Shown here: piece after piece, positions 32,332 through 39,862 of the stretch | Layout: every line of letters starts with the position of its first letter | How positions within the stretch are numbered: position 1 is the first letter of the stretch | Notes under the pieces: model-generated | Databases searched by the model: none | What the model was told of the DNA's origin: nothing | Seen by the model: the letters and a program-made list of their open reading frames with translations, nothing else | Origin: Novosphingobium aureum | GTDB lineage: Bacteria; Pseudomonadota; Alphaproteobacteria; Sphingomonadales; Sphingomonadaceae | Assembly (NCBI RefSeq): GCF_015865035.1 | Contig: NZ_JADZGI010000001.1 | Coordinates: 2,046,001 to 2,110,000, forward strand | Length of the DNA: 64,000 nt | Direction: 5' to 3' | Made by a program: the position numbers and the translations under genes

Positions 32332-33049
32332 AATGCTCGCCAGCTATCCCACCACGACGTGCCTGATCGGCTTTTGCTCGCCGGTCATGGGTTCGGGCAA
32401 GACGACCGCGGCGCAGTACCTGGTCGATCATCACGGATTCACCCGGGTGACCGTTGCCGGTCCGATCAAGCGCATGATCCACGCGCTGCTCGGCTGCTGC
32501 GGTATCAGCGCGAGCCTTGCCGAACGCTATGTGAACGGCGACCTGAAGGAAGTGCCGATCGGCGATCTGGGTGCATTCATGCCGTCCTACGCCGAGGCCA
32601 TGCTGGACGTGCTTGGCCCGCTGCCGCCGCACATCGAGCTTACCCGCGATATGCTGCTCGAAAGCTTGGTCGAATGGGGCGAGGACAATCTCCAGCCTGC
32701 CGTGACCTCGCGCCGGCTGCAGCAGACGCTGGGCACCGAGTGGGGGCGCGACCAGGTCGACGAGAACCTGTGGTGCCACGTCGCGGGCGAGACGGCGCAC
32801 CGCGAACGTCTTGCAGGCCGCAGCGTCGTGATCGACGACATGCGCTTTCCCAACGAGCTTGGCATGGTCCAGCATTTTCGCGGGCTGCCGGTGCGCATCG
32901 TGCGACCGGGCGTCGAGCGGCAGGGCGAGGCGCATGCGAGCGAAGGGAAGCTCGACATGATCCGGATGCCCGAGGTCGTGAACGCCGGGAGCCTGATCGA
33001 CTTCTACGCCGAGGTCGAGCTTCTTGTCGCCGAGGCCGTTGTCGCGTAA
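32324..33049 (+). CDS. phage deoxynucleoside monophosphate kinase, 241 aa
   Basis: A P-loop near the N terminus (GFCSPVMGSGKTTAAQYL) and a later VVIDDMRFPNELGMVQ, as in T4 gp1-like dNMP kinases. The C terminus (RPGVERQGEAHASEG) is also in family style. It should phosphorylate dNMPs, probably including dTMP made by the nearby ThyA, for the polymerase. Confidence 0.8.
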   Translation: MSEMLASYPTTTCLIGFCSPVMGSGKTTAAQYLVDHHGFTRVTVAGPIKRMIHALLGCCGISASLAERYVNGDLKEVPIGDLGAFMPSYAEAMLDVLGPLPPHIELTRDMLLESLVEWGEDNLQPAVTSRRLQQTLGTEWGRDQVDENLWCHVAGETAHRERLAGRSVVIDDMRFPNELGMVQHFRGLPVRIVRPGVERQGEAHASEGKLDMIRMPEVVNAGSLIDFYAEVELLVAEAVVA

Positions 33050-33057
33050 CTACACTT

Positions 33058-33072
33058 TCACCTTTTTGGTGA
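33058..33072. promoter_or_regulatory. operator-like palindrome, site 12
   Basis: TCACC TTTTT GGTGA with perfect arms, between the dNMP kinase and NrdJ genes. The same 15 bp recur at 43615. Confidence 0.65.
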
Positions 33073-33098
33073 TTTAAGCACGAAGGATTGTCTCCCCT

Positions 33099-34745
33099 AT
33101 GTCGCTGACGCCGTTCCGGTCCGAATTCGCCCGCACCATCTTCAACCAGAAGTACCGCCACGAGAGTGCCGACACCTGGGACGAGCTGGCCGACACGCTT
33201 GCGACCGATGTCTGCGCGAGGCACATGCCGATCGGCGACATCGCCCAGCTTGCCCAGTACATCGCCGATATGAAGTTCATCCCCGGCGGGCGCTATCTCT
33301 ATTACGCCGGGCGCGCGCGCAAGTTCTTCAACAACTGCTTCATCTTCAAGTCGCGCGAGGACACGCGCGAGGACTGGGCCGATACCTCGTGGAAGCACGA
33401 GAGCGCGCTCATGACGGGCGGTGGCACGGGCAACGACTTCTCGGTCTACCGCCCGCGCGGCGCGAGGCTGGGGGCAACCGGCGGCGTTGCCTCGGGGCCC
33501 ATTCCCAAGATGATGATGATCAACGAGATCGGCCGCAACGTGCAGCAGGGTGGCAGCCGCCGCTCGGCGCTCTACGGTTCGCTGAACTGGCAGCACGCCG
33601 ATGCACGCGAACTGATCTCGGTAAAGGACTGGGATGCGCTGCCGATCCCTGGAACCTCGGCGACTTTCGGCGATGCCAAGCGCGCGGACTTCAACTTTGC
33701 CTGCCCGCTCGACATGATGAACATCTCGCTCAATTACGACAATGCCTGGCGCGACGGTGAGCGGCTCAACGAGATCTTCATGCTCAACGTGCGCGAGGCA
33801 CTGCGCCACGGTGAACCGGGCTTCTCGTTCAACTTCGACGAGAAGGAAGACGAGACCGGGCGCAATGCCTGCACCGAGGTGACCAGTGCCGACGACTGCG
33901 ATGTGTGCAATCTGGGCAGCCTCAATCTGGGGCGGATCGAATCGATCGACGAACTGGCCGACATCATCCGTCTCGCCCAGCGTTTCCTCGTGTGCGGCAC
34001 GCTGCGCGCCGAGCTGCCGTTCGATCGCGTCTACGAGATCCGCGAGAAGAACCGCCGGCTGGGTCTCGGTCTCATGGGCGTGCACGAATGGCTGATCCAG
34101 CGCGGCCACCGCTACGAGGTGGTGCCTGAACTGCACGAATGGCTCGCGGTCTACCGCGATGCCAGCGACGCGGAAGGGGCCGCGTTCTGCGACCGCCTCG
34201 GGATCAGCCGTCCCGTCGCCAACCGCGCGATCGCGCCCACCGGTACGATCGGCATCATGGCCGGGACGACCACGGGTATCGAGCCGCTGTTCGCGGTCGC
34301 CTACCAGCGCCGGTACCTGAAGGGCGGGACCGACTGGCACTACCAGTACGAGATCGACGGGACGGCGCGCGAGATGATCGATCGCTACGGTGTCGATCCC
34401 GACACGATCGAGAGCGCGGTTGACCTCGCCGCCGATCCCGAACGGCGCATCGCCTTCCAGGCTGACGTGCAGGACTACGTCGACATGGCGATTTCCTCGA
34501 CGATCAACCTGCCGCAGTGGGGATCAGCCCTGAACAACGAGGACACGGTGAAGCCGTTCGCCGAGACCCTCGCGCGCTACGCGCCGCGACTGCGCGGCTT
34601 CACGGTCTACCCCGACGGTGCGCGCGGCGGCCAGCCGCTGACCGCTGTCCCCTACGGCGAGGCACGGGCCCTGCAAGGACAGGAATTCTCCGAGAGCTAC
34701 ACCGACGTTTGCGACCTGCGCGGCGGCGGCACCTGCGGCGTCTGA
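33099..34745 (+). CDS. nrdJ: adenosylcobalamin-dependent (class II) ribonucleotide reductase, 548 aa
   Basis: A single-chain reductase of NrdJ type: NNCFIF (first active-site Cys), GGGTGNDFSVYRPRG, the finger-loop RNACTEV (the N-x-C-x-E core) and DVCNLGSLN, plus APTGTIGIMAGTTTGIEP. The C terminus GGGTCGV keeps one Cys of the usual redox pair. No separate B subunit is needed. The enzyme supplies dNTPs for phage replication independently of oxygen. Confidence 0.9.
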   Translation: MSLTPFRSEFARTIFNQKYRHESADTWDELADTLATDVCARHMPIGDIAQLAQYIADMKFIPGGRYLYYAGRARKFFNNCFIFKSREDTREDWADTSWKHESALMTGGGTGNDFSVYRPRGARLGATGGVASGPIPKMMMINEIGRNVQQGGSRRSALYGSLNWQHADARELISVKDWDALPIPGTSATFGDAKRADFNFACPLDMMNISLNYDNAWRDGERLNEIFMLNVREALRHGEPGFSFNFDEKEDETGRNACTEVTSADDCDVCNLGSLNLGRIESIDELADIIRLAQRFLVCGTLRAELPFDRVYEIREKNRRLGLGLMGVHEWLIQRGHRYEVVPELHEWLAVYRDASDAEGAAFCDRLGISRPVANRAIAPTGTIGIMAGTTTGIEPLFAVAYQRRYLKGGTDWHYQYEIDGTAREMIDRYGVDPDTIESAVDLAADPERRIAFQADVQDYVDMAISSTINLPQWGSALNNEDTVKPFAETLARYAPRLRGFTVYPDGARGGQPLTAVPYGEARALQGQEFSESYTDVCDLRGGGTCGV

Positions 34746-34758
34746 CGTGCGCTGAAAA

Positions 34759-34773
34759 TCAACCAAGTAGTGA
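34759..34773. promoter_or_regulatory. operator-like palindrome, site 13
   Basis: TCAAC CAAGT AGTGA, in the gap between NrdJ and the GapR-like gene. Confidence 0.55.
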
Positions 34774-34798
34774 TAATCGACACAACGGGAACAGCAAC

Positions 34799-35083
34799 AT
34801 GACGATTGGCCACAATTCGGGACATGGCGATTTCGACGACGAGAACGGCATCGAAGTCACCGACGATCGGCTGCGCCTCCTGATCGAGCGTATCGAGACT
34901 CTCGAGGAGGAGAAGAAGGGCGTAAACGACGACGTTCGCGAGGTGTACGCAGAGGCGAAGGCGGTCGGCTACGACGTGAAGATCATGCGCCAGATCGTGC
35001 GCCTGCGGAAGATGAAGCCCGACGACCGGCGCGAACAGGATCTGGTGCTGGAGACCTACCGCGCCGCTCTGGGGATGGTGTGA
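34799..35083 (+). CDS. GapR-like (DUF2312) DNA-binding protein, 94 aa
   Basis: The body follows the DUF2312/GapR pattern: RLLIERIETLEEEKKGVNDD, VREVYAEAKAVGYDVKIMRQ, IVRLRKM and a terminal Leu/Tyr helix. GapR of Caulobacter binds overtwisted AT-rich DNA at active transcription and replication forks. The N terminus IGHNSGHGDFDDE resembles the HNGGPPL-tag end of the C5 methyltransferase and has a D-F-D core. Confidence 0.8.
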   Translation: MTIGHNSGHGDFDDENGIEVTDDRLRLLIERIETLEEEKKGVNDDVREVYAEAKAVGYDVKIMRQIVRLRKMKPDDRREQDLVLETYRAALGMV

Positions 35084-35451
35084 TGGCCGGCTCGCCGCTC
35101 GAGGATTTGCTGCGGTCCTGCCAGATGGAACGCGGGCAGATCGTGCTGACATGCCTCGAGGGCGAGTGGGGCGCCACCATCGCGCACCAGTATGGCCCGA
35201 TGGTCCACCCGATGATGCGCTGGCGTGACGACCCCGTCGACGCGCTGCGTTCAGCCCTGGTCGAGGACTCCCGCATCGAGAAGGATGCGTCCCGGCGCTA
35301 CGCGATCGCACCCAGGTTCGGTACCTCTGCAGGAATTCCACCGGACGAAAAAAAGAAATTTCCTACAGGGCCCGAATCGGTCATAAGCGGAACACAACAG
35401 GAACAACTGGCGCTCTTGGACGATGACGACGACTTCGGGGATCTGCTGTGA
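35083..35451 (+). CDS. hypothetical protein with C-terminal acidic tag, 122 aa
   Basis: The first 75 residues contain a small domain (LLRSCQMERGQIVLTCLEG, MMRWRDDPVDALRSALVED). A flexible basic/Pro segment follows. The end is LLDDDDDFGDLL, another copy of the shared tag. Start ATG 35083 overlaps the previous stop; the end overlaps the methyltransferase by 4 bp. Confidence 0.55.
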   Translation: MAGSPLEDLLRSCQMERGQIVLTCLEGEWGATIAHQYGPMVHPMMRWRDDPVDALRSALVEDSRIEKDASRRYAIAPRFGTSAGIPPDEKKKFPTGPESVISGTQQEQLALLDDDDDFGDLL

Positions 35452-36116
35452 CGGATACATTTTCCGCACTGAAAACTGGCCATTACGGGGTGATCGAAGC
35501 GGATCCGGCCTGGGGCTGGGTGTCGTTTTCGGGAAAGGCTGCTGCACCGCACCGTACCGCGCAGGCACCCTATCCGGTGATGACGCTCGACGAAATGAAA
35601 GCGATGCCGGTGGCCGATCTCGCGGCGCGCGATTGCCTGCTCAACATGTGGGTGATCGGCAGCCATCTCGATCAGGCCATCGAGCTGGGACGGCACTGGG
35701 GCTTCACGTTCAAGTCCGATGGGTTCGTCTGGGTCAAGACGGGCAAGCACGATCCGGCCAAGCGACCGATCACGATGGGCAAATGGGTGCGCAAGCAGGT
35801 GGAGTATTCGCTGCTGTTCTCGCGCGGCAAGCCCTCGCGCACCGATGCCGGCGTGCGCCAGCTCATCGAGACGGGCGACAACGTGATCTACGAGCCGCGG
35901 CGCGAACACAGCCGCAAGCCCGATTCCCGTTACGAACGGCTCGAGCGGCTATGTGCCGGACCCTATCTGGAGCTGTTCGCGCGCACGCGGCGCCCGGGCT
36001 GGGATGCCTGGGGCAACGAGACCGACCGGTTCACCCCTTCGGAGGAGTTCGATTCCCTCCTTTCGGGCGATGCGGGCAGGGGTGAAGCAAACGATTTCGA
36101 CGCGCTGTTGTTCTGA
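35448..36116 (+). CDS. MT-A70-family DNA adenine methyltransferase, 222 aa
   Basis: Contains GVIEADPAWGW (the DPPW-type catalytic motif, here DPAW), LLNMWVIGSHL, GFVWVKTGK and a C-terminal SAM-site region EHSRKPDSRYERLERLCAG with RRPGWDAWGNE. It should N6-methylate adenine in phage DNA. Two shared tags close the protein (EEFDSLL and NDFDALLF). GTG start overlapping the previous stop. Confidence 0.8.
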   Translation: MTDTFSALKTGHYGVIEADPAWGWVSFSGKAAAPHRTAQAPYPVMTLDEMKAMPVADLAARDCLLNMWVIGSHLDQAIELGRHWGFTFKSDGFVWVKTGKHDPAKRPITMGKWVRKQVEYSLLFSRGKPSRTDAGVRQLIETGDNVIYEPRREHSRKPDSRYERLERLCAGPYLELFARTRRPGWDAWGNETDRFTPSEEFDSLLSGDAGRGEANDFDALLF

Positions 36117-36154
36117 TCACTAACGCACGTTATCCACATTGACGTTAGAAAACA

Positions 36155-36169
36155 TCAATTAAAAGTTGA
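36155..36169. promoter_or_regulatory. operator-like palindrome, site 14
   Basis: TCAAT TAAAA GTTGA. Its right arm overlaps TTGATA, which with TATAGG (15-bp spacer) could form a promoter for the 36224 gene. Confidence 0.6.
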
Positions 36170-36195
36170 TAAGACTCGCGAATCATTATAGGTAT

Positions 36196-36210
36196 TCACT
36201 CGTAACTTGA
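36196..36210. promoter_or_regulatory. weaker operator-like site next to site 14
   Basis: TCACT CGTAA CTTGA, with one arm mismatch on each side, just before the ribosome site of the 36224 gene. Confidence 0.35.
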
Positions 36211-36223
36211 ATGGGGGTTGCAG

Positions 36224-36472
36224 ATGGGGAATTTTTCTGAACTGTCGTTTGTCGTGGGGACGAACGACTGGGTACCGCAGCGCAGTGGCGACTACGCCAA
36301 GGACTGCGAGACCGGCCGCAATTACGCTCGCGAACTGTGCGAACTGATCGGCGCGACCGACAATCCGGGGTATCTGGGCCGAGTTATGAAGGCAGTGATC
36401 GAAGGCGGCACTTACGATGGTGTCGAGATCGGTTTCTGCCACGCTATCGCCGCGCGGGCTGTGCACGCCTGA
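36224..36472 (+). CDS. small phage protein, paralogue of the 4741 gene, 82 aa
   Basis: ATG 36224 follows a GGGGG site; a TTG at 36218 is less likely. Residues 24-80 share C-x(2)-GR-N-x-A, LG-x-V, IE-x-G-x-Y and E-I-GF with the 4741 product. An N-terminal 20-residue extension is extra. Two operator-like sites precede it. It ends in a 29-bp convergent overlap with the 36444 gene, like its paralogue near the regulator. Function unknown. Confidence 0.6.
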   Translation: MGNFSELSFVVGTNDWVPQRSGDYAKDCETGRNYARELCELIGATDNPGYLGRVMKAVIEGGTYDGVEIGFCHAIAARAVHA

Positions 36473-36695
36473 CAGGGCGCCAGCAGGTGAATTCGATCAC
36501 GCCGCCCCATTGGTTCACCCAGCGGTCGGCGTAGTCGCCCCTGGCGCGGTAGGTGACCTGTTGGCGGATTCCGTTCACGCTGATCACCTCGATCGTCAGA
36601 GGTTCGACCTTCACGCAAAGCAGGTCATCGTGGCGCCCCTCGCACCGGCACTCGCCGAGCATGAGTTCCTTGCGGGTGCGCCAGCCGCCGCTCAT
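36444..36695 (-). CDS. hypothetical protein, 83 aa
   Basis: The protein reads as a small beta-rich fold (LLCVKVEPLTIEVISVNGIRQQVTYRARGDYADRW) with a Cys pair near the N terminus (ECRCEG) and a basic C-terminal tail. It overlaps the phosphoesterase stop by 4 bp. No known family. Confidence 0.5.
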   Translation of the reverse strand: MSGGWRTRKELMLGECRCEGRHDDLLCVKVEPLTIEVISVNGIRQQVTYRARGDYADRWVNQWGGVIEFTCWRPVRRAQPARR

Positions 36696-37876
36696 CCCAG
36701 CATCTCGGGCGTCACGGTCACCGACCCGACCTGACCGTGCTCGACATGGTAGGTATAGCCGGTGACCTGTCGCTCGGACAGCCAGCCACCGCGCGCGGCA
36801 TGGGCGTCCCGGGCCGCGAGGGTGGGGTGCTGGATCACCTTCATGCCGGCGTGTTCCTTCACGCTCTCGTGATGGCGGTGACCGCAGTGCGCATAGCGCT
36901 TGGTCGTTTCGCCCCAGATCTTCGGGAACTGGGCCGCGAACAGGCCGGGTAGCTGGTCGTTCTTCTTCAGGTGGCCATGGTGAAAACCCAGCATCGTCGC
37001 GCCGTGGCGGTGGACGTAGTAGGGCAGCGAGCTGTCATCGACCTCGACGCGCGGCTCGTTCTCGTAGAGCGCGGCGAACATGACCCTCAGCCAGATCGAC
37101 GAGGTGATGTCGTGATTGCCTTCGGCCATAACCACGATCACGCGGTTGTGCCGGCGCAGCGCGACATCGATCATGCGCCGCAGGATCCGCAGCGACGCCT
37201 GGACGACCTTGGGGAAGCGCCCGTCCGCATCGAGCAGGTGCCGGCTCGTCGGTGTGACCGCCTCGATCGAATCCTGGTGCAACCAGTCGCCGAGCTGGTT
37301 GATGATGCAGGTGTCGGCTGCAGGCGATGCCTCGACCATTTTCTCGAAACACCCCGACAGCACGCGCTCGGCAATACGCAGGTCCCAGTCGGCACCTCCC
37401 TCGCGGTGCCAGGCCAGCATGCCCACGTGACAATCGGTCATCGTGTAGAGATTGCACAGCGCCGCGCTGGTCAGCCTGGGCGGCTTGACCGGGGCGAGGC
37501 GGGGCAGATCGCCGGCCATCGCGGCAAAGGCCTCTTCGACAATGCGCGCCCGCGCGTCCTCGTCGGCGCGGGTCTTAACCCATTGCAGGATCGGGGCCTT
37601 CTCGCCGGTTTCCGGGTCGACGCGGTACATCGTCGAATGGCCGCGACCGACGTAGCCGGGTGCGACCACCTCGGTCAGCGTGTGTTCGGGGCTGTATCCC
37701 TGGACCGCCGCCTTTGCCTTGATCGAATGGATCGCGTTCTGGACCGCGCTCTTGTTGACACCCAGTGCCGCAGCCGCCTTGCGCGCGCTGCCATGCAGGT
37801 TGACCGCGTCGATGTATTCAATCTGGCGCGGCGTCGCCCACTGTTTAAGGGTTTCGTCGAGGTGGGGTTTGCTCAT
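36692..37876 (-). CDS. HTH-metallophosphoesterase, 394 aa
   Basis: Residues 1-55 are a helix-turn-helix (QIEYIDAVNLHGSARKAAAALG, NKSAVQNAIHSIK). The rest is a calcineurin-like phosphoesterase with metal-site motifs DCHVGM, QLGDWL, AEGNHD and GHRHHES. Such phage proteins may be DNA-binding nucleases, and in several phages they lie next to packaging or late genes. A role in late transcription or DNA processing is conceivable. It is the last gene of the lysis-side operon. Confidence 0.75.
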   Translation of the reverse strand: MSKPHLDETLKQWATPRQIEYIDAVNLHGSARKAAAALGVNKSAVQNAIHSIKAKAAVQGYSPEHTLTEVVAPGYVGRGHSTMYRVDPETGEKAPILQWVKTRADEDARARIVEEAFAAMAGDLPRLAPVKPPRLTSAALCNLYTMTDCHVGMLAWHREGGADWDLRIAERVLSGCFEKMVEASPAADTCIINQLGDWLHQDSIEAVTPTSRHLLDADGRFPKVVQASLRILRRMIDVALRRHNRVIVVMAEGNHDITSSIWLRVMFAALYENEPRVEVDDSSLPYYVHRHGATMLGFHHGHLKKNDQLPGLFAAQFPKIWGETTKRYAHCGHRHHESVKEHAGMKVIQHPTLAARDAHAARGGWLSERQVTGYTYHVEHGQVGSVTVTPEMLG

Positions 37877-38162
37877 GGCGCAGTTTCTCCTGCAGCGCGT
37901 CGATCATCTGCTGTTGCTGGCGCGCGCGCTCGTCGTTGGCTTCAAGCTGCGCATTGGCGAGAAAACCGAGCAGGCTGACCACGATCAGGAAACTCGTCGT
38001 TCCCGCCCACTTCAGCATGCCCTTGATGCCCGAGACTTCGTCGCGGATGCCCGAGACTTCGTCGCGGATGGCCTGGTAGCGGATCGCGCAGATGTCTTCG
38101 TGCGCGGAAATCTGCGCCAGTGCCCGGCTGGCGGCGTCGCGGGCCTCCTGGTCGATCGGCAT
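37845..38162 (-). CDS. XhlA-like membrane protein with coiled coil, 105 aa
   Basis: A polar helix with the tandem heptads AIRDEVSGIRDEVSGIKGML precedes one transmembrane helix (FLIVVSLLGFLANA) and a short charged C terminus. This order (coiled coil, then TM) resembles XhlA-type haemolysin/holin partners. A 21-bp tandem repeat (38028-38069) encodes the duplicated heptad. Lysis role is inferred from neighbours. Confidence 0.55.
   Translation of the reverse strand: MPIDQEARDAASRALAQISAHEDICAIRYQAIRDEVSGIRDEVSGIKGMLKWAGTTSFLIVVSLLGFLANAQLEANDERARQQQQMIDALQEKLRHEQTPPRRNP
38028..38069. repeat. 21-bp tandem repeat in the XhlA-like gene
   Basis: Two consecutive copies (each with GATGCCCGAGACTTCGTCGC) encode the repeated DEVSGIR heptad; in-frame, so the coil is lengthened without loss of frame. 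Confidence 0.8.
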
Positions 38163-38791
38163 CACTTCTCGTTCCCGAACAAGGGGGAGGGGGCATCGAG
38201 CCGCGCCTTGCGCAGCGCCTCGACATTGGCGAGGTACCAGGTGCGCCAGGTCACGGCTTCGGCGCGGGCGAGGTCGGCCTGTTCTGCGTAGCGGACGAGA
38301 TCTCCCCATGGCACGATTGCCAGGGGTTGTTCTGGAGGCAGCGGAGCCAGGGGAGCATCGGCGGGCCCATCGGCTGTGCGAGATCCACCGGCGGCGGCGG
38401 CAGGTCCGGGACAGACACCAGCCCGGCCGGGGCCTTGCACGCGCAGGTCGTCAGCAAGAGCAGCAGCGAGGCGTGTTTCCAGCGCATGGTTTTCTCCGAT
38501 CTGGGTGGTGAGCTTTGCCGCAGCAGCCTCGTAGTCGCTGCGCCAGCGTTCGCCTTCGTCACGGGCGTCCGCGAGGCGGCGCTCCCACAAGGCGCGTTCG
38601 GCAGTGCGACCGGCCTCATAGGCTGTCTTGTAGTGCGCGGCGACCTCGCGGCGGTGCAGGATCACACCGGCCGTGCCGATGAGGACGACGGCAAGGACGA
38701 TCCAGAGCGATGCCGGGACTCGCCCGACGATCATGCGCAGGCGGGACATGAGGAGGGAGAGGCCGAAGCGTGCGGCAAGGGCTGCCAGCAT
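38162..38791 (-). CDS. inner-membrane spanin (Rz-like), 209 aa
   Basis: One N-terminal TM helix (SLWIVLAVVLIGTAGVIL) is followed by a long charged helical periplasmic region (YEAGRTAERALWERRLADARDE). This is i-spanin architecture. A separate lipoprotein gene lies inside it in another frame, as in lambda Rz/Rz1. It should span the periplasm to fuse membranes at lysis. Start ATG 38791 was chosen; upstream frame is noise. Confidence 0.75.
   Translation of the reverse strand: MLAALAARFGLSLLMSRLRMIVGRVPASLWIVLAVVLIGTAGVILHRREVAAHYKTAYEAGRTAERALWERRLADARDEGERWRSDYEAAAAKLTTQIGENHALETRLAAALADDLRVQGPGRAGVCPGPAAAAGGSRTADGPADAPLAPLPPEQPLAIVPWGDLVRYAEQADLARAEAVTWRTWYLANVEALRKARLDAPSPLFGNEK
38251..38487 (-). 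CDS. outer-membrane spanin lipoprotein (Rz1-like), nested, 78 aa
   Basis: Encoded entirely within the i-spanin gene in another frame. It has a signal (MRWKHASLLLLLTTCAC) with a lipobox-type Cys near residue 15-17, then a Pro-rich mature part (VPDLPPPPVDLAQPMGPPM). These are the features of Rz1 o-spanins. Start ATG 38487. It is longer than lambda Rz1. Confidence 0.7.
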   Translation of the reverse strand: MRWKHASLLLLLTTCACKAPAGLVSVPDLPPPPVDLAQPMGPPMLPWLRCLQNNPWQSCHGEISSATQNRPTSPAPKP

Positions 38792-39480
38792 CAGGCTTCG
38801 GCCTGCGTGCAGCGTGCGCGATCGACGTTGCCGATGCGCAGGTTCTGCCAGCCCTTGCGGAAGGCGCGCAGGCGCGGGTTGCGTCGCACCAGCCGATCGT
38901 ATTCGGCTTCCTGGTGGGCATCCATGTGCTCGAGCATCGCGACACAGGCGCGCGAACCCTGGGCTGCCCGGCAGGTGCGCCATGCGCCGACACTGGCCGG
39001 GCCGACGCGCCCGTCGACGGTGAGCCGGGTGCCGCAGACCTCGTTGACCGAAAGCTGGAACCAGCGACTGGGGCGCACGGGGCCCATGTTGACCGCGGTA
39101 TCGACCACTTCCTCGGCGACAGTCGGGTCGATCTCGATGAGCGGCATGAAGCCGGGCTTCTCGATGTAGTCGCGTGCAAGCACCAGGTCGGCGCAGACAT
39201 CGCCGGGCTTCTCGATCTGATCGGGCGCAAGCACCAGGTCAGCGCTGACATCGCCCGGAAGGGTGCAGTGCTTGGGGAACGTGCGCATGTCACCGGTAAA
39301 GCCGTGCTCGCGCGCGACCTCCTGCGTGACGCCATAGCGCGTCGGTCCGCCCGGATCGTCGCGATGATCGACAAAGCCACCCTCGTGCGAGAAGACTGCG
39401 GCGAGGAGCGTGAGAACGCCTGCCGTCAGGGATATACGCTTGCCCCGTCCGGGGGTAGGGGAGGGGGCAGGCTTACTCAT
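38791..39480 (-). CDS. GH108 endolysin with peptidoglycan-binding domain, 229 aa
   Basis: Residues 20-110 match glycoside hydrolase 108: FSHEGGFVDHRDDPGGPTRYG with catalytic Glu33. The C-terminal half (VDGRVGPASVGAWR...) fits the PG-binding_3 domain. The N-terminal AGVLTLLAAVF helix could act as a weak signal-anchor (SAR), although homologs also have a helix here. A 51-bp tandem duplication encodes two GDV-x-ADLVLA-x-D-x-IEKPG units (about 76-109). It degrades the cell wall at lysis. Confidence 0.8.
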   Translation of the reverse strand: MSKPAPSPTPGRGKRISLTAGVLTLLAAVFSHEGGFVDHRDDPGGPTRYGVTQEVAREHGFTGDMRTFPKHCTLPGDVSADLVLAPDQIEKPGDVCADLVLARDYIEKPGFMPLIEIDPTVAEEVVDTAVNMGPVRPSRWFQLSVNEVCGTRLTVDGRVGPASVGAWRTCRAAQGSRACVAMLEHMDAHQEAEYDRLVRRNPRLRAFRKGWQNLRIGNVDRARCTQAEA

Positions 39481-39709
39481 CCCCGGTCACACCCTTGGCG
39501 GTGACTTCGGTGACGCGCGTCGCGATGGCGAGGAGAGCAAGGCCGATACCGCAGTACCGGCGGACCGGGTCGGGAAGCATGGCCAGCGCGAGGCGGTAGC
39601 CGTCGGGATCGATCGCGGCCCAGCTTTGCAGCATGCCGTAACCGGCTGCGAGATGAACGCTGCTCCAGCGCCACGCCTGCCGCCAGTCCTCGATCACGGT
39701 GATCTTCAT
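39473..39709 (-). CDS. holin candidate, 78 aa
   Basis: Small protein with a hydrophobic C-terminal half (RRYCGIGLALLAIATRV) and a less hydrophobic segment around VHLAAGYGMLQSWAAI. It sits directly upstream of the endolysin with an 8-bp overlap, the usual place of a holin. Start ATG 39709 was preferred to a more distant one. Pattern similar to known short phage holin-like proteins, but not conclusive. Confidence 0.5.
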   Translation of the reverse strand: MKITVIEDWRQAWRWSSVHLAAGYGMLQSWAAIDPDGYRLALAMLPDPVRRYCGIGLALLAIATRVTEVTAKGVTGDE

Positions 39710-39752
39710 CGTGCGGCCTCCGCTGCCACGGGCTGTCCCGCGCAATGGAATA

Positions 39753-39767
39753 TCACCTTTTTAGTGA
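39753..39767. promoter_or_regulatory. operator-like palindrome, site 15
   Basis: TCACC TTTTT AGTGA, in the divergent gap between the lysis operon and the acyltransferase. Confidence 0.6.
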
Positions 39768-39862
39768 TTTTGGAAGGGCATCAAGGTGAAGCGTGGCTAA
39801 ACGAGACAGATAGGAAAAATTTACAGCTTGAAAATAACGAACAACTAAGCCTCACTGAGGTA

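Noticed and set aside
32640..34340. 566-codon minus-strand ORF opposite NrdJ
   Set aside because: A shadow; NrdJ has all its active-site motifs on the plus strand.
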